Shown here: positions 31,554-40,042 of the stretch, piece after piece | Layout of the letters: each line of letters opens with the position of its first letter | How positions within the stretch are numbered: the stretch's first letter is position 1 | From: AB-137-C09 sp964645625 | GTDB taxonomy: Bacteria; Pseudomonadota; Zetaproteobacteria; Mariprofundales; Mariprofundaceae | DNA length: 64,000 bases | Assembly: GCA_964645625.1 (NCBI GenBank) | Contig: CAZYAI010000001.1 | Location: forward strand, 118,164-182,163 | Direction of reading: 5' to 3' | Position numbers and translations under genes: made by a program | Notes under the pieces: model-generated | The model's database searches: none | What the model was told of the DNA's origin: nothing | Seen by the model: the letters and a program-made list of their open reading frames with translations, nothing else

Positions 31554-33093
31554 AAAGCTACCTATCGGCATTCAAACCTTTTCGGAGATGATCGAGCAAG
31601 GTTATTGCTACGCTGATAAAACGAACTTAATCGAGCATATGGTCACCAGCGGAAAGTATTATTTCCTCTCTCGTCCGCGTCGTTTTGGCAAATCGTTGTT
31701 GGTTAGCACCTTGGCATCGTTGTTTCGTGGTGAACGCGAATTGTTTGAAGGATTGGCGATTGAACCGCACTGGGATTGGTCGCAATCCTTCCCAGTCATT
31801 CATATCAGCTTTGGCAGCGGCACGGTGGATAGTCGCGAGGCTCTGGATAGTCGATTGCGTCATATTCTGCGGGTCAACGAAGAGCTGCATGGTTTAATGG
31901 AGAATCAGGAACAGGATATTCCCGGGCGTTTTTTGGATCTTATTCTCGCCTTGCGCGAAAAATTCAATCAGCCCGTCGTCTTGCTGATTGACGAATACGA
32001 CAAGCCGATTCTGGATAATCTGGTGGCAGGTCGCGACGATTTGGCGATTGCCGTGCGCGATGCCTTGAAAGGCTTTTATGCTGTGATTAAGGATTCTGAT
32101 CCCCACATTCGTTTTGTGCTGCTGACGGGGGTGAGTAAATTCTCCAAGGTGTCGTTGTTCAGCGGCCTGAACAACCTAGAAGATATTACCCTCACGCCAC
32201 GTTACGCCAGTTTGTGTGGTTACACCGACGCGGAGTTGCGCCATACGTTTGCCGATTGGCTGGATGGCGTGGATATGCAGCAACTTCGCCATTGGTATAA
32301 TGGCTATAACTTCGATGGCGAACCAGTGTATAATCCTTTCGATGTACTGCTGTACTTAAAAGAGCGCGCGTTCCGCAGTTTTTGGTTTGAAACGGGTAGT
32401 CCATCCTTTCTCATTCGTTTGTTACAACAACGCGGCGCATCTGCGCCCGACCTTGTGGGCTTGCAGGCTGATGAATCCTTGTTAAGTACCTTTGATGTGA
32501 ACTACATTCCTTTGGAAAGCCTGATGTTTCAAACGGGCTATTTAACCATCACAGGCAAGCAAGATATTTGTGACACAACCTATTATCAGCTTGGCTGGCC
32601 GAACCGTGAGGTAAGGCAAAGCTTCCATATCAGCTTGCTTGACCAGCTCAGCCATTCGGATGCCGCCAGCCGCATCGGACGCATACGTCTTTATCGCTGC
32701 ATGGAATCTGGCAACCCCGAAGAACTGCGCGACATCTTCCACGCCTTCTTCGCCTCCATTCCGCATGATTGGTACCGCAACAACCAGTTAGCGCATTATG
32801 AAGGCTATTATTGCTCCATCGTTTATTGCTACTTCCTCGCCCTTGGCTTGGAAGTCATCGCCGAAGATGCCACCAGCAAAGGGCGTATCGACATGACAGT
32901 GAAACTCGGCAAGCGGGTGTTCATCATCGAATTCAAGGTGGTGGAAATGGAAGGCGACAGCAGTGCCATGGCGCAAATCGAGGCCAAAGGCTATGCCGAA
33001 AAATACGCAGGCGAAGGCGAGGTGTGGCTGGTTGGTGTAAGTTTTAACAGCGAGCAGCGCAATATCGTCGGGTTTGAGGTGAAACGCGCCTGA
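31546..33093 (+). CDS. AAA-ATPase-like/PD-(D/E)XK nuclease protein, copy 2
   Basis: A 515-residue tandem duplicate of the gene before it. The two agree almost completely over residues 1-104 and over the last 125 residues, but differ strongly near 105-130 and 300-390 (for example LLQQRGASAPDLVGLQADES in this copy). Motifs are all kept: RPRRFGKSLL, LLIDEYDKP, GRIDMTVKLG, IIEFKVVE. Its ATG lies inside the end of copy 1 (ATGCGTAA), so translation is coupled. The pattern fits duplication followed by selection for divergence in the middle or gene conversion at the ends. Confidence 0.85.
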   Translation: MRKKLPIGIQTFSEMIEQGYCYADKTNLIEHMVTSGKYYFLSRPRRFGKSLLVSTLASLFRGERELFEGLAIEPHWDWSQSFPVIHISFGSGTVDSREALDSRLRHILRVNEELHGLMENQEQDIPGRFLDLILALREKFNQPVVLLIDEYDKPILDNLVAGRDDLAIAVRDALKGFYAVIKDSDPHIRFVLLTGVSKFSKVSLFSGLNNLEDITLTPRYASLCGYTDAELRHTFADWLDGVDMQQLRHWYNGYNFDGEPVYNPFDVLLYLKERAFRSFWFETGSPSFLIRLLQQRGASAPDLVGLQADESLLSTFDVNYIPLESLMFQTGYLTITGKQDICDTTYYQLGWPNREVRQSFHISLLDQLSHSDAASRIGRIRLYRCMESGNPEELRDIFHAFFASIPHDWYRNNQLAHYEGYYCSIVYCYFLALGLEVIAEDATSKGRIDMTVKLGKRVFIIEFKVVEMEGDSSAMAQIEAKGYAEKYAGEGEVWLVGVSFNSEQRNIVGFEVKRA

Positions 33094-33105
33094 TTGGTGA
33101 ACCTA

Positions 33106-34221
33106 CTACTTCATAGATGCTTCAATGGTGTTTAGGGTATCCATGATGCGTGAGTTATAGGGCGGCTGCTGTTGCTTCATTGCTTGGATGATCGCTTGGG
33201 CTTGTTTGGGTTGATCGTTTTGTTGCCTCAGTCGTAGTAACACCAGCGCGTTTTCACCTTTTGTAGGCAGGTTCAAGGATTGCCATAAATCTAGATGTTG
33301 CGTTGCTGGCATAGTGTGGGTGAGTTCTTGGAAGGCTTCAGCATACCATACGGTGGATGTGTATAAACGTGCGATACGCCGTGCTGTTTTGCCTTGCCAT
33401 TGTTGTTGAAACTGTTGCGCTATATGATGAGCAATACGCAATGCCATTTGTTTGGCGCGGACGTCTTGCTCTTGCAGCAGTGCAGCGAGTGCTAAATTGA
33501 GTACTTCTTGGCGGTCTTCTTGCGTTGTTTCGGCTTGTTCGATGTGGTGAAGGGCTGTTGTTAATGCCTCGCCATGGTAAAGCTGCCAAAAACCAAACAT
33601 GACATGCGCCCACGGGTTGTCCGCGTCTTGTTGCAGGGCCGATTCAAAAAGGGCGTTCACTTGTTGGGGATTGGCGATGCGGTTTTCTCGAAATCGTAAG
33701 TAATGCGCCCAGCCAATATGAGCCAAAATTGTTGCTTGTTCAGCACCTTTAGCATCGCCGATACCTTCGTACAGTGCTGGAATGATGGGGGCAATGAGGG
33801 ACTCAAAGGTCTCGCCTTGTCGAATGGAAAGGTGGCGTAACCATTGCATTGCCAGTTGTAAGCGTGCTTGATTGGCTGCTTCATGGCCAGGGGCTAGCTG
33901 TAATGCTTGTTGATAATGTTGCCATGCACCGCGATAATCGTGGTGACGAAGCTCCAACTTGCCTGCGGCAATGTAAGCCGCTACGGCATGTTGTCGCTGC
34001 TGTTGCTCGTCAAGCAAGCCATTAACCTTGTTCAACGTTAGCAGCAAGGAAATTACGGCGGTGCTTGCTGCCACCCATTTGAGTACATTAGCGAGTGACA
34101 ACCACGGTGAAGTTTGTTGCTCTGTACCGCAATGGGGGCATAGCTTGGCTTTGCTGTGAATGCTGCCATAGCAGGCACGGCAATGATGCTCTAGCAATTT
34201 CCGCAACCACCACCGCCGCAC
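33106..34221 (-). CDS. Zinc-ribbon, membrane-anchored TPR protein
   Basis: A protein of up to 371 residues that I cannot name. Residues 14-31 form a zinc ribbon (Cys14, Cys17, Cys28, Cys31 in CRAC and CPHC), residues 46-66 a single transmembrane helix (WVAASTAVISLLLTL), and the remainder, from about 80, repeated helices of tetratricopeptide type (GAWQHYQQALQLAPGHEAA, NALFESALQQDADNPWAHV). Zinc ribbon would face the cytoplasm and the TPR the periplasm or the reverse. The frame opens with GTG at 34221; TTG codons just after are alternatives. It overlaps the end of the FmdB-type gene, also a zinc ribbon. Confidence 0.75.
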   Translation of the reverse strand: MRRWWLRKLLEHHCRACYGSIHSKAKLCPHCGTEQQTSPWLSLANVLKWVAASTAVISLLLTLNKVNGLLDEQQQRQHAVAAYIAAGKLELRHHDYRGAWQHYQQALQLAPGHEAANQARLQLAMQWLRHLSIRQGETFESLIAPIIPALYEGIGDAKGAEQATILAHIGWAHYLRFRENRIANPQQVNALFESALQQDADNPWAHVMFGFWQLYHGEALTTALHHIEQAETTQEDRQEVLNLALAALLQEQDVRAKQMALRIAHHIAQQFQQQWQGKTARRIARLYTSTVWYAEAFQELTHTMPATQHLDLWQSLNLPTKGENALVLLRLRQQNDQPKQAQAIIQAMKQQQPPYNSRIMDTLNTIEASMK

Positions 34222-34400
34222 ATGGGTGAAGGTGCATTACCGCAGGGGGTGTCTGGTAATCCTGAGCCAATGGAGGGGGCTGATAATAGCTTCTCTAACT
34301 GCTCACTATGGCAGGTGGGGCATTGTACTTGTTCGCCGTGACGTACCAGTGTTTCAAAACGTTGTTCGCAGGCACGACATTGGTATTCAAAAATAGGCAT
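34191..34400 (-). CDS. FmdB-family zinc-ribbon protein
   Basis: A 69-residue protein opening MPIFEYQCRACEQRFE, with Cys8, Cys11, Cys27 and Cys30 as a zinc ribbon and a Gly/Cys-rich tail ending GGGGCGNC. FmdB-type proteins are annotated as putative regulators without a settled function. ATG 34400 has GAGGAG seven bases upstream; the much longer frame opening at 34547 is not used. The tail cysteines (CGNAPSPMCGGGGCGNC) might bind a second metal. Confidence 0.85.
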   Translation of the reverse strand: MPIFEYQCRACEQRFETLVRHGEQVQCPTCHSEQLEKLLSAPSIGSGLPDTPCGNAPSPMCGGGGCGNC

Positions 34401-34470
34401 AAAAAAACTCCTCGTTGGCATGATGATCGCAGCAAAATAGCGTGTTGATCCTTTTTTTGTCCAGTGCTTG

Positions 34471-35847
34471 TTATATTTGACCTTGACGTTGGCACCATTT
34501 TTTCGCCTCTTCGGCTGACTCAAATTCACCATCAAGTTGCGCCTCATAAGCTTGGCGAATCAACTGCCCCATTGCAGGACCAGGTTGCACGCCTAATGCC
34601 ATCAGCATCGCCCCTGTAACCCACGGTGTCGGTTGGGTATCTGCAATATTCATTGCTTGTGCCTGCTTTAGCCACGGTAGGGCAGGGCGGGATGGTGGTT
34701 GCGGTGAGCGACCTGAAGCATCGGCTTGCACCAGCATTTCCCATTGCTGTAACGATGCAGGGTTAAGCCTCGCACTTAAACGACGAATAGCGCGATCTGT
34801 TGGCTCGGCATGCAAGTGGGTTAAATGGTCGTTGATTAGATGCCATACAGGTCGCAACAAACGTGAAGGCGCGCCGATGCTGTCAAAGAAGTGAGGCAGC
34901 AAGGGTTCGGCTGCTTGGGCATGACCAGGTGAACGAATACCCCCTTGGTCATCAACAAAGCTGGTTAATGGCTTGGCAACATCATGCAGCAGGGCTGCAA
35001 AACAGAGCATGGAGCGTTGTTCTGCATTCAAATTGCGTTGCTGGGCGATGCTTGCCATTTGATCGACGACCAAGCATGTGTGTCGCCAGACATCACCTTC
35101 GGGATGCCAGCGAGGTTCTTGGGAGCAGCCTTGCATGGCTTGTAATTGAGGATAATGCTTGAGCCAACCACTGTCGTGCAGTGCTTGTAGCCCATGAGCG
35201 GGTGTGTCTGCCAGTGACCATTTGCGCCATTCTTGCCATATACGCTCACGGGGTAGGCTTGTTGCTTCATCGACCATACAGAGACACAGCGCGGCGGTGC
35301 TTGGGTGTAGCTGCATACGGTAGCGGGCGGCGAATTGCATGGCGCGTAACGGACGCAAAGGGTCTTCTATAAACGCCTGAGAAACATGGCGTAAGCAGCC
35401 AGCTTTTAAATCATCACGACCATGATGGAGATCAAGGAAGGTGTTGTTTAACGGTTCGTACATCATGGCATTGATGGTGAAGTCGCGGCGTAGCACGGCC
35501 TGCTCGGGCGTTAGTTGGGGGTCAGGCTCGACGCTGAAGCCGCGATGACCGCTGGCTATTTTGACTTCGCGTCGTGGTAGTGCGATGTCGATGCAGCGAC
35601 CATGATAGTGTAATTTTATCACCCCAAATTGACGACCGACACAATCACAACGCCCCAGTGGCAATAAAGCAGCATGCAGGGCAGGGAACGCCAGTCCAAA
35701 CACTTCTAAATCAATATCATGAATCACACGTCCCAACAAAGCGTCACGCAACGCGCCACCAACCAGCCAAGCTTGGCCGCCGTGGCACTTGATATGGTGG
35801 CAAAGTTTTAGCACACTTGCTGGCAATGCGTCGTGAATGATATTCAT
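34471..35847 (-). CDS. cca: CCA tRNA nucleotidyltransferase with HD domain
   Basis: A roughly 458-residue multifunctional CCA enzyme that adds or repairs the 3' CCA of tRNAs. Seen: the polymerase core AWLVGGALRDALLGR and HDIDLEVFG, LRRDFTINAMMYEP, EDPLRPLRAMQFAARY, and the C-terminal HD phosphohydrolase motif CFAALLHDVAKPLT. Start at 35847 (MNIIHDALPASVLK) is best by family; 35868 is an alternative. It is divergent from mdh with only about 45 bases between, so the two promoters lie inside each other's coding ends. Confidence 0.92.
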   Translation of the reverse strand: MNIIHDALPASVLKLCHHIKCHGGQAWLVGGALRDALLGRVIHDIDLEVFGLAFPALHAALLPLGRCDCVGRQFGVIKLHYHGRCIDIALPRREVKIASGHRGFSVEPDPQLTPEQAVLRRDFTINAMMYEPLNNTFLDLHHGRDDLKAGCLRHVSQAFIEDPLRPLRAMQFAARYRMQLHPSTAALCLCMVDEATSLPRERIWQEWRKWSLADTPAHGLQALHDSGWLKHYPQLQAMQGCSQEPRWHPEGDVWRHTCLVVDQMASIAQQRNLNAEQRSMLCFAALLHDVAKPLTSFVDDQGGIRSPGHAQAAEPLLPHFFDSIGAPSRLLRPVWHLINDHLTHLHAEPTDRAIRRLSARLNPASLQQWEMLVQADASGRSPQPPSRPALPWLKQAQAMNIADTQPTPWVTGAMLMALGVQPGPAMGQLIRQAYEAQLDGEFESAEEAKKWCQRQGQI

Positions 35848-35892
35848 CGGTAATACGATAAACAGCATTGCCGAAAATGCAAGGAGGCTGCT

Positions 35893-36876
35893 ATGCGCTG
35901 GTCTGGTATGACACGCGGTGATAATCGCTATTTCCAACGGAAGAAAGTTACCATTGTAGGTTCAGGCAATGTCGGGGCGACGGCCGCCTTTTTGGCTGCG
36001 CAAAAAGAGCTGGGCGATATTGTGCTGCTTGATGTGGTGCTAGGTGTGCCGCAAGGCAAGGCGTTGGATATGTTTGAAGCGGCACCGATTCAGGGTTACA
36101 ACGTCAATATTACAGGTACGCAGCTGTATGCTGATACGGCGAATTCCGATGTGGTGGTGATTACCGCTGGTATTGCGCGCAAACCTGGTATGAGTCGCGA
36201 TGATTTGTTGAATACCAATGTTAACATTATTCGCGATGTAACACGCCAGATTGTCGAGTTTTCGCCCGATTGCATTCTTATCTTGGTTACGAATCCGCTG
36301 GATGCCATGGTTTACACGGCGCAACAGGTGTCGGGCTTCCCACGTTCGCGTATTATTGGTATGGCTGGAGTGTTGGATTCGGCGCGTATGCGTAGTTTTA
36401 TTGCCTCAGCATTGGATGTGTCGATAAACGAAGTGTCGGCATTTGTACTTGGTGGCCATGGTGACACGATGGTGCCATTGACGCGCTATGCGACAGTGGC
36501 GGGGATTCCGCTGGCAGAGCTGATGAGCGCGGATGATATTCAGGCTATCTGCCAACGCACAGCAGCAGGCGGGGCAGAGATTGTGCAGTTACTCAAAACT
36601 GGCTCAGCTTATTATGCCCCAGGCGCAGCGGTAGTGGCGATGCTGGAAGCGATTTTGAAAGACCAGAACCGTATCTTGCCGTGCGCTGCCCACCTTGAGG
36701 GTGAATATGGTATCAATGGTTATTTTATGGGTGTACCGTGCAAATTGGGTGGCGGCGGTATGGAAGCCGTGATTGAATTGGATTTGAATGCAGAGGAGCA
36801 GCGCGGTTTGGATGCTTCGTTGCAAGCTGTGAAATCGCTGGTCGGCGATGTGGATCGTATCTTAGGAGGTGCATGA
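35893..36876 (+). CDS. mdh: Malate dehydrogenase, LDH-like type
   Basis: A 327-residue MDH of the lactate-dehydrogenase-like (type 3) group, oxidising malate to oxaloacetate with NAD. Seen: VTIVGSGNVGAT (GxGxxG at 23-28), IARKPGMSRDDLL with the substrate Arg, ILVTNPLDAMVYTA and the catalytic His in VLGGHGDTMVPL. AAGGAGG six bases before the ATG is an ideal ribosome site. The N terminus carries about 16 extra residues. Its stop overlaps the start of the coiled-coil gene (ATGATGA), an unexpected tie between a TCA-cycle enzyme and an AAA machine. Confidence 0.95.
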   Translation: MRWSGMTRGDNRYFQRKKVTIVGSGNVGATAAFLAAQKELGDIVLLDVVLGVPQGKALDMFEAAPIQGYNVNITGTQLYADTANSDVVVITAGIARKPGMSRDDLLNTNVNIIRDVTRQIVEFSPDCILILVTNPLDAMVYTAQQVSGFPRSRIIGMAGVLDSARMRSFIASALDVSINEVSAFVLGGHGDTMVPLTRYATVAGIPLAELMSADDIQAICQRTAAGGAEIVQLLKTGSAYYAPGAAVVAMLEAILKDQNRILPCAAHLEGEYGINGYFMGVPCKLGGGGMEAVIELDLNAEEQRGLDASLQAVKSLVGDVDRILGGA

Positions 36877-38078
36877 TGAGTGGAGAAGCTGTAGTTGTTA
36901 CCGTGGCAGTATCGTCGCCAGTGGGTCTTGCAGCGGTAGCTGGTGTAGCTGCCGTGGTCGCTGTGGGCTCGGTTGCTGCGCGCATTGTGGCAGAACGACG
37001 CGCAGAGTTTGAACGCATGGCAGTAGAGAAACGGCAGGCTGAGGAGCAACGGAATGCCAGTTTGCGTGCCTTTGAAGCCTACGCTTCGGTTCGCCAGCAG
37101 GAACATGCGGAGCAACAAGAGATTTTACAGCGGTTGGCGGTGTTTAATGTGCAAGAGCGGCAAGTAGCCAGCCAATCCCGTGCTGCTGCAAGTGATGGCT
37201 ACTTTGATGGTTACGCACAACAACGCGCCGCTTTTGCTGAGTTGCAGGGATTGTTGGGCAAGGTTCCTGCGCCGTTGTTGGAGGCAGAAGGATCGCCATT
37301 CCCACGTTTGCAGTCGCGTCTGGCTGAGATGCAAGCGCAAGATGAACCCGTGCTGGTTGAAAGTATTGAAAGCTTTCAAGCAATGCTGCAACAGACCATT
37401 CAGCTACAGTTACAACGTCAAGATGAGCAAGAAGCGTATCAACACGACGTATTACAGCGCACCAAAACCTTGTTGGATACCGTGGTGACGTATAAATACC
37501 TAGCTGCTGATTCTGCTTTGGAACGGGAGTTTGCAAGCATGCAGGAGCTGTTGGAATACAGTTTGCAGGCGATTGATGAGCGGGGTAAAAGCATTGATTT
37601 GTTAGAGGAAAAGGCTGCCGAATTAAAAACACAGGTCGATCAATACGTGACGATGAAGGCGGCGCATGAAGCAGCGGAAGAACGCATGCGTCATCATCTC
37701 GAGCGCATGGATTACCAATGGTTGGAAGATGATGACAATGGTCGCAGTTATTGGCGTATTCCTGGTGGTGACCGTGTGGCCGTCGCCTTGAAGGATGATT
37801 TGCGTATTGGCTTCCAGTTCCAGCATGAACGGTCAGCGAATGACAGCGAAATGGATGATTATGAAATCAAAGTGATGCGCGAACAGGAAAAACGCTGGTG
37901 CAAAGACCTTAAACAATTGATTCGTCAATTGGTGATGGATGGTTTTCAGTACCATGTTGATCTTGAACGTGAAATTCCGCAGGAGTCGATTCCCATTGTG
38001 GTGGTGGATGATGCCGGCTCGTGGGAACATGATGAACGCGCACGTATGGATGCTCCTAAAGCACGTTATCATTCATGA
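36873..38078 (+). CDS. Coiled-coil protein with hydrophobic N terminus, partner of AAA ATPase
   Basis: A 401-residue protein that I do not recognise. Residues 6-40 are Ala/Val/Gly-rich and hydrophobic (VGLAAVAGVAAVVAVGSVAA), a likely membrane or oligomerisation helix, followed by a long charged coiled coil (RRAEFERMAVEKRQAEEQRN) and further Gln/Glu-rich helices to about 290. The C-terminal 110 residues look folded, with WLEDDDNGRSYWRIPGGDRV, and a Trp-Cys motif KRWCKDLKQ. The start overlaps mdh and the stop overlaps the AAA gene by ATGA, so all three are translationally coupled. Probably an adaptor or scaffold (inference). Confidence 0.75.
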   Translation: MMSGEAVVVTVAVSSPVGLAAVAGVAAVVAVGSVAARIVAERRAEFERMAVEKRQAEEQRNASLRAFEAYASVRQQEHAEQQEILQRLAVFNVQERQVASQSRAAASDGYFDGYAQQRAAFAELQGLLGKVPAPLLEAEGSPFPRLQSRLAEMQAQDEPVLVESIESFQAMLQQTIQLQLQRQDEQEAYQHDVLQRTKTLLDTVVTYKYLAADSALEREFASMQELLEYSLQAIDERGKSIDLLEEKAAELKTQVDQYVTMKAAHEAAEERMRHHLERMDYQWLEDDDNGRSYWRIPGGDRVAVALKDDLRIGFQFQHERSANDSEMDDYEIKVMREQEKRWCKDLKQLIRQLVMDGFQYHVDLEREIPQESIPIVVVDDAGSWEHDERARMDAPKARYHS

Positions 38079-39952
38079 TTCTTATCAATGGTGATACGCC
38101 GCGCTGGATTCGTGAGCTTGACCGCTTTATTCACCTCAAAAGCTTGTTGCTGGTGCATGGCAATGTGCTGGATTTAGCATCCTGCCAAATTGAAAATGAT
38201 AGTGGACACCGTTATTGGGTGGAAGACCGCATGGATCGCTTTTTCTCCCGTTTGTTGACAGGTATGGGGTATGCCGTGGTGGGGCAGTTCAACCCTGTGG
38301 AGGGGTTGAGTTTTGCTGATGAAAGCATGGAAAAGACCTTTGTTGCGTTAAGTGGCGAGCGGCTGCCGTCGCAGCGTGCGGGCGCGGGTTTGGTGAATGC
38401 CGCACCAGTGACGCAACAAATCGCTACAGCTTTGAGCAATCGTCAAACTCCTTGTGCCTTCGTCTATCATTTCGCTTCACAGATGAGTATTGCCCCCGAC
38501 CGTTTGAGTCAGCAGGAACACGACTTGTTCACGCGCATCCTCAAAGCGTCCTTGGATGCGCAAGAGGTGCTGACAGAAAAGGGGCGGTGGAATAACATCT
38601 TGATTTTGGTGTGTGAGAAGATTAATGATCTTCCTGCGTTTCTGTACCTGAATAATCCACGTTCGCGCTCGATTTACTTAGAACACCCTGATATGACGGA
38701 TCGCCGTCGTTTTGTCCGCAGTAATTATGCAACGTTTTACCGTCAAGGAGAGGCGCAAGAGCCGACTAACGAACAAATCAATCAGTTCAGTGATCTGACA
38801 GATGGTTTTAGTTATTATGAAATGCTGAGTTTGGTGGGCTTATCGCAACGTGATAAGATTGATCTCAACCATATTCGCTTGCTCTGCGAGCGGTTTAAAT
38901 ATGGCATTACCGAAAGTGATTGGGATAAACTCGATCATCAGCGGTTACAGCAAGCAGGAAGTTTGTTGCGTAATCGCATCAAAGGGCAAGAGCCTGCGGT
39001 GTTGCGCGCTTTGGAGATTACCAAACGAGCAAAACTGGGGCTGGCAGCAGGCAGTCACAGCCAACGTCCACGCGGCGTGCTCTTTTTTGCAGGACCTACA
39101 GGTGTGGGTAAAACGGAGATGGCAAAAGGTTTGGCGGAGCTGCTGTTCGGTCAGGAAGAACGCCTGATCCGCTTCGATATGAGTGAGTATTCCGCTCAAC
39201 ATGCCGACCAGAAGCTGATGGGTGCACCACCTGGTTACGTTGGTTTTGAAGAAGGTGGTGAGTTGACCAATGCCATTAAGCAGCAGCCTTTTTCGGTGTT
39301 GCTGTTTGATGAAATAGAAAAAGCACACGCCAATATTTTTGATAAGTTTTTACAGATCCTTGATGATGGGCGACTCACCGATGGCAAAGGGGAGACCGTT
39401 TATTTCTCCGAATGCATCATTATTTTCACCAGTAATTTAGGCATTTACGGTGCGCCTGATAGCAATGGGGTGCGCCCGCAGTTGGTGTCCTCTGACAGTT
39501 CTTATGAACAGGTTCAGCATATTATGTTGCAGGCGATACGCGAACATTTTAATCAGATATTGGGCAGGCCTGAGATTCTTAATCGCTTCGGTGAAAATTT
39601 TGTGGTGTTTGATTTTATTCGTCCGCCCGTGGACGAAGCGATTGTCAGTCATTTGTTGCACCAATTATTACGCAGCTTGAAAGAGCAGCAAGATATTCAA
39701 CTGCAACTGCGTAAATCGATTCATCAACAATTGGTGGCATTGGCGCGTGAAAACTTAGAGTTCGGCGGACGTGGCATTCGTAACATTGTGGATTCGGCAT
39801 TGATTAACCCACTAGCAACCGCGCTGTTTGACCAGCAAGTGCCACGAGGTAGTCGGGTGATTATCAATGCCATGCATGTCAATCAAGATGCAGAACAGCC
39901 AGCAGTCAGTGTAGACATCACATGGCAAGCCCAAGATGGCAATGGTGGTTAA
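38075..39952 (+). CDS. ClpB-D2-like AAA ATPase with a non-Clp N-terminal half
   Basis: A 625-residue protein. The C-terminal half is a complete AAA+ module of the ClpA/ClpB second-ring type: Walker A GPTGVGKTEMAK (from residue 340), pore loop GAPPGYVGFEEGG, Walker B VLLFDEIEKAH near 410, sensor region IIIFTSNLG and small-domain NLEFGGRGIRNIV. The N-terminal 330 residues are not a Clp N-domain or D1; they contain SLLLVHGNVLDL and YLNNPRSRSIYLEHPD then RRRFVRSNY, reminiscent of a degenerate AAA fold without a P-loop. Likely a protein-remodelling machine with the coiled-coil partner. Confidence 0.8.
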   Translation: MILINGDTPRWIRELDRFIHLKSLLLVHGNVLDLASCQIENDSGHRYWVEDRMDRFFSRLLTGMGYAVVGQFNPVEGLSFADESMEKTFVALSGERLPSQRAGAGLVNAAPVTQQIATALSNRQTPCAFVYHFASQMSIAPDRLSQQEHDLFTRILKASLDAQEVLTEKGRWNNILILVCEKINDLPAFLYLNNPRSRSIYLEHPDMTDRRRFVRSNYATFYRQGEAQEPTNEQINQFSDLTDGFSYYEMLSLVGLSQRDKIDLNHIRLLCERFKYGITESDWDKLDHQRLQQAGSLLRNRIKGQEPAVLRALEITKRAKLGLAAGSHSQRPRGVLFFAGPTGVGKTEMAKGLAELLFGQEERLIRFDMSEYSAQHADQKLMGAPPGYVGFEEGGELTNAIKQQPFSVLLFDEIEKAHANIFDKFLQILDDGRLTDGKGETVYFSECIIIFTSNLGIYGAPDSNGVRPQLVSSDSSYEQVQHIMLQAIREHFNQILGRPEILNRFGENFVVFDFIRPPVDEAIVSHLLHQLLRSLKEQQDIQLQLRKSIHQQLVALARENLEFGGRGIRNIVDSALINPLATALFDQQVPRGSRVIINAMHVNQDAEQPAVSVDITWQAQDGNGG

Positions 39953-39956
39953 TATC

Positions 39957-39996
39957 ATATATAGGACATAATTTGGCTAAATTATGTCCTATATAT
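39957..39996. promoter_or_regulatory. Perfect 18-bp inverted repeat upstream of the fic remnant
   Basis: Arms 39957-39974 and 39979-39996 (ATATATAGGACATAATTT type) are perfectly complementary with a four-base loop GGCT. It begins five bases after the AAA gene stop and ends 36 before the fic start. It may terminate the mdh operon or be the operator of the fic gene; the C-terminal winged helix of such Fic proteins could bind it (inference). Confidence 0.5.
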
Positions 39997-40030
39997 ATTG
40001 CTTTATCGGACATTGCGACGATACTTCCAC

Positions 40031-40042
40031 CATGTATACATG
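40031..40042. promoter_or_regulatory. Palindrome over the original fic start codon
   Basis: CATGTATACATG is a perfect 12-base palindrome that includes the ATG at 40032, the likely original fic start. Such placement would allow repression at the start site, but could be chance. Confidence 0.3.
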
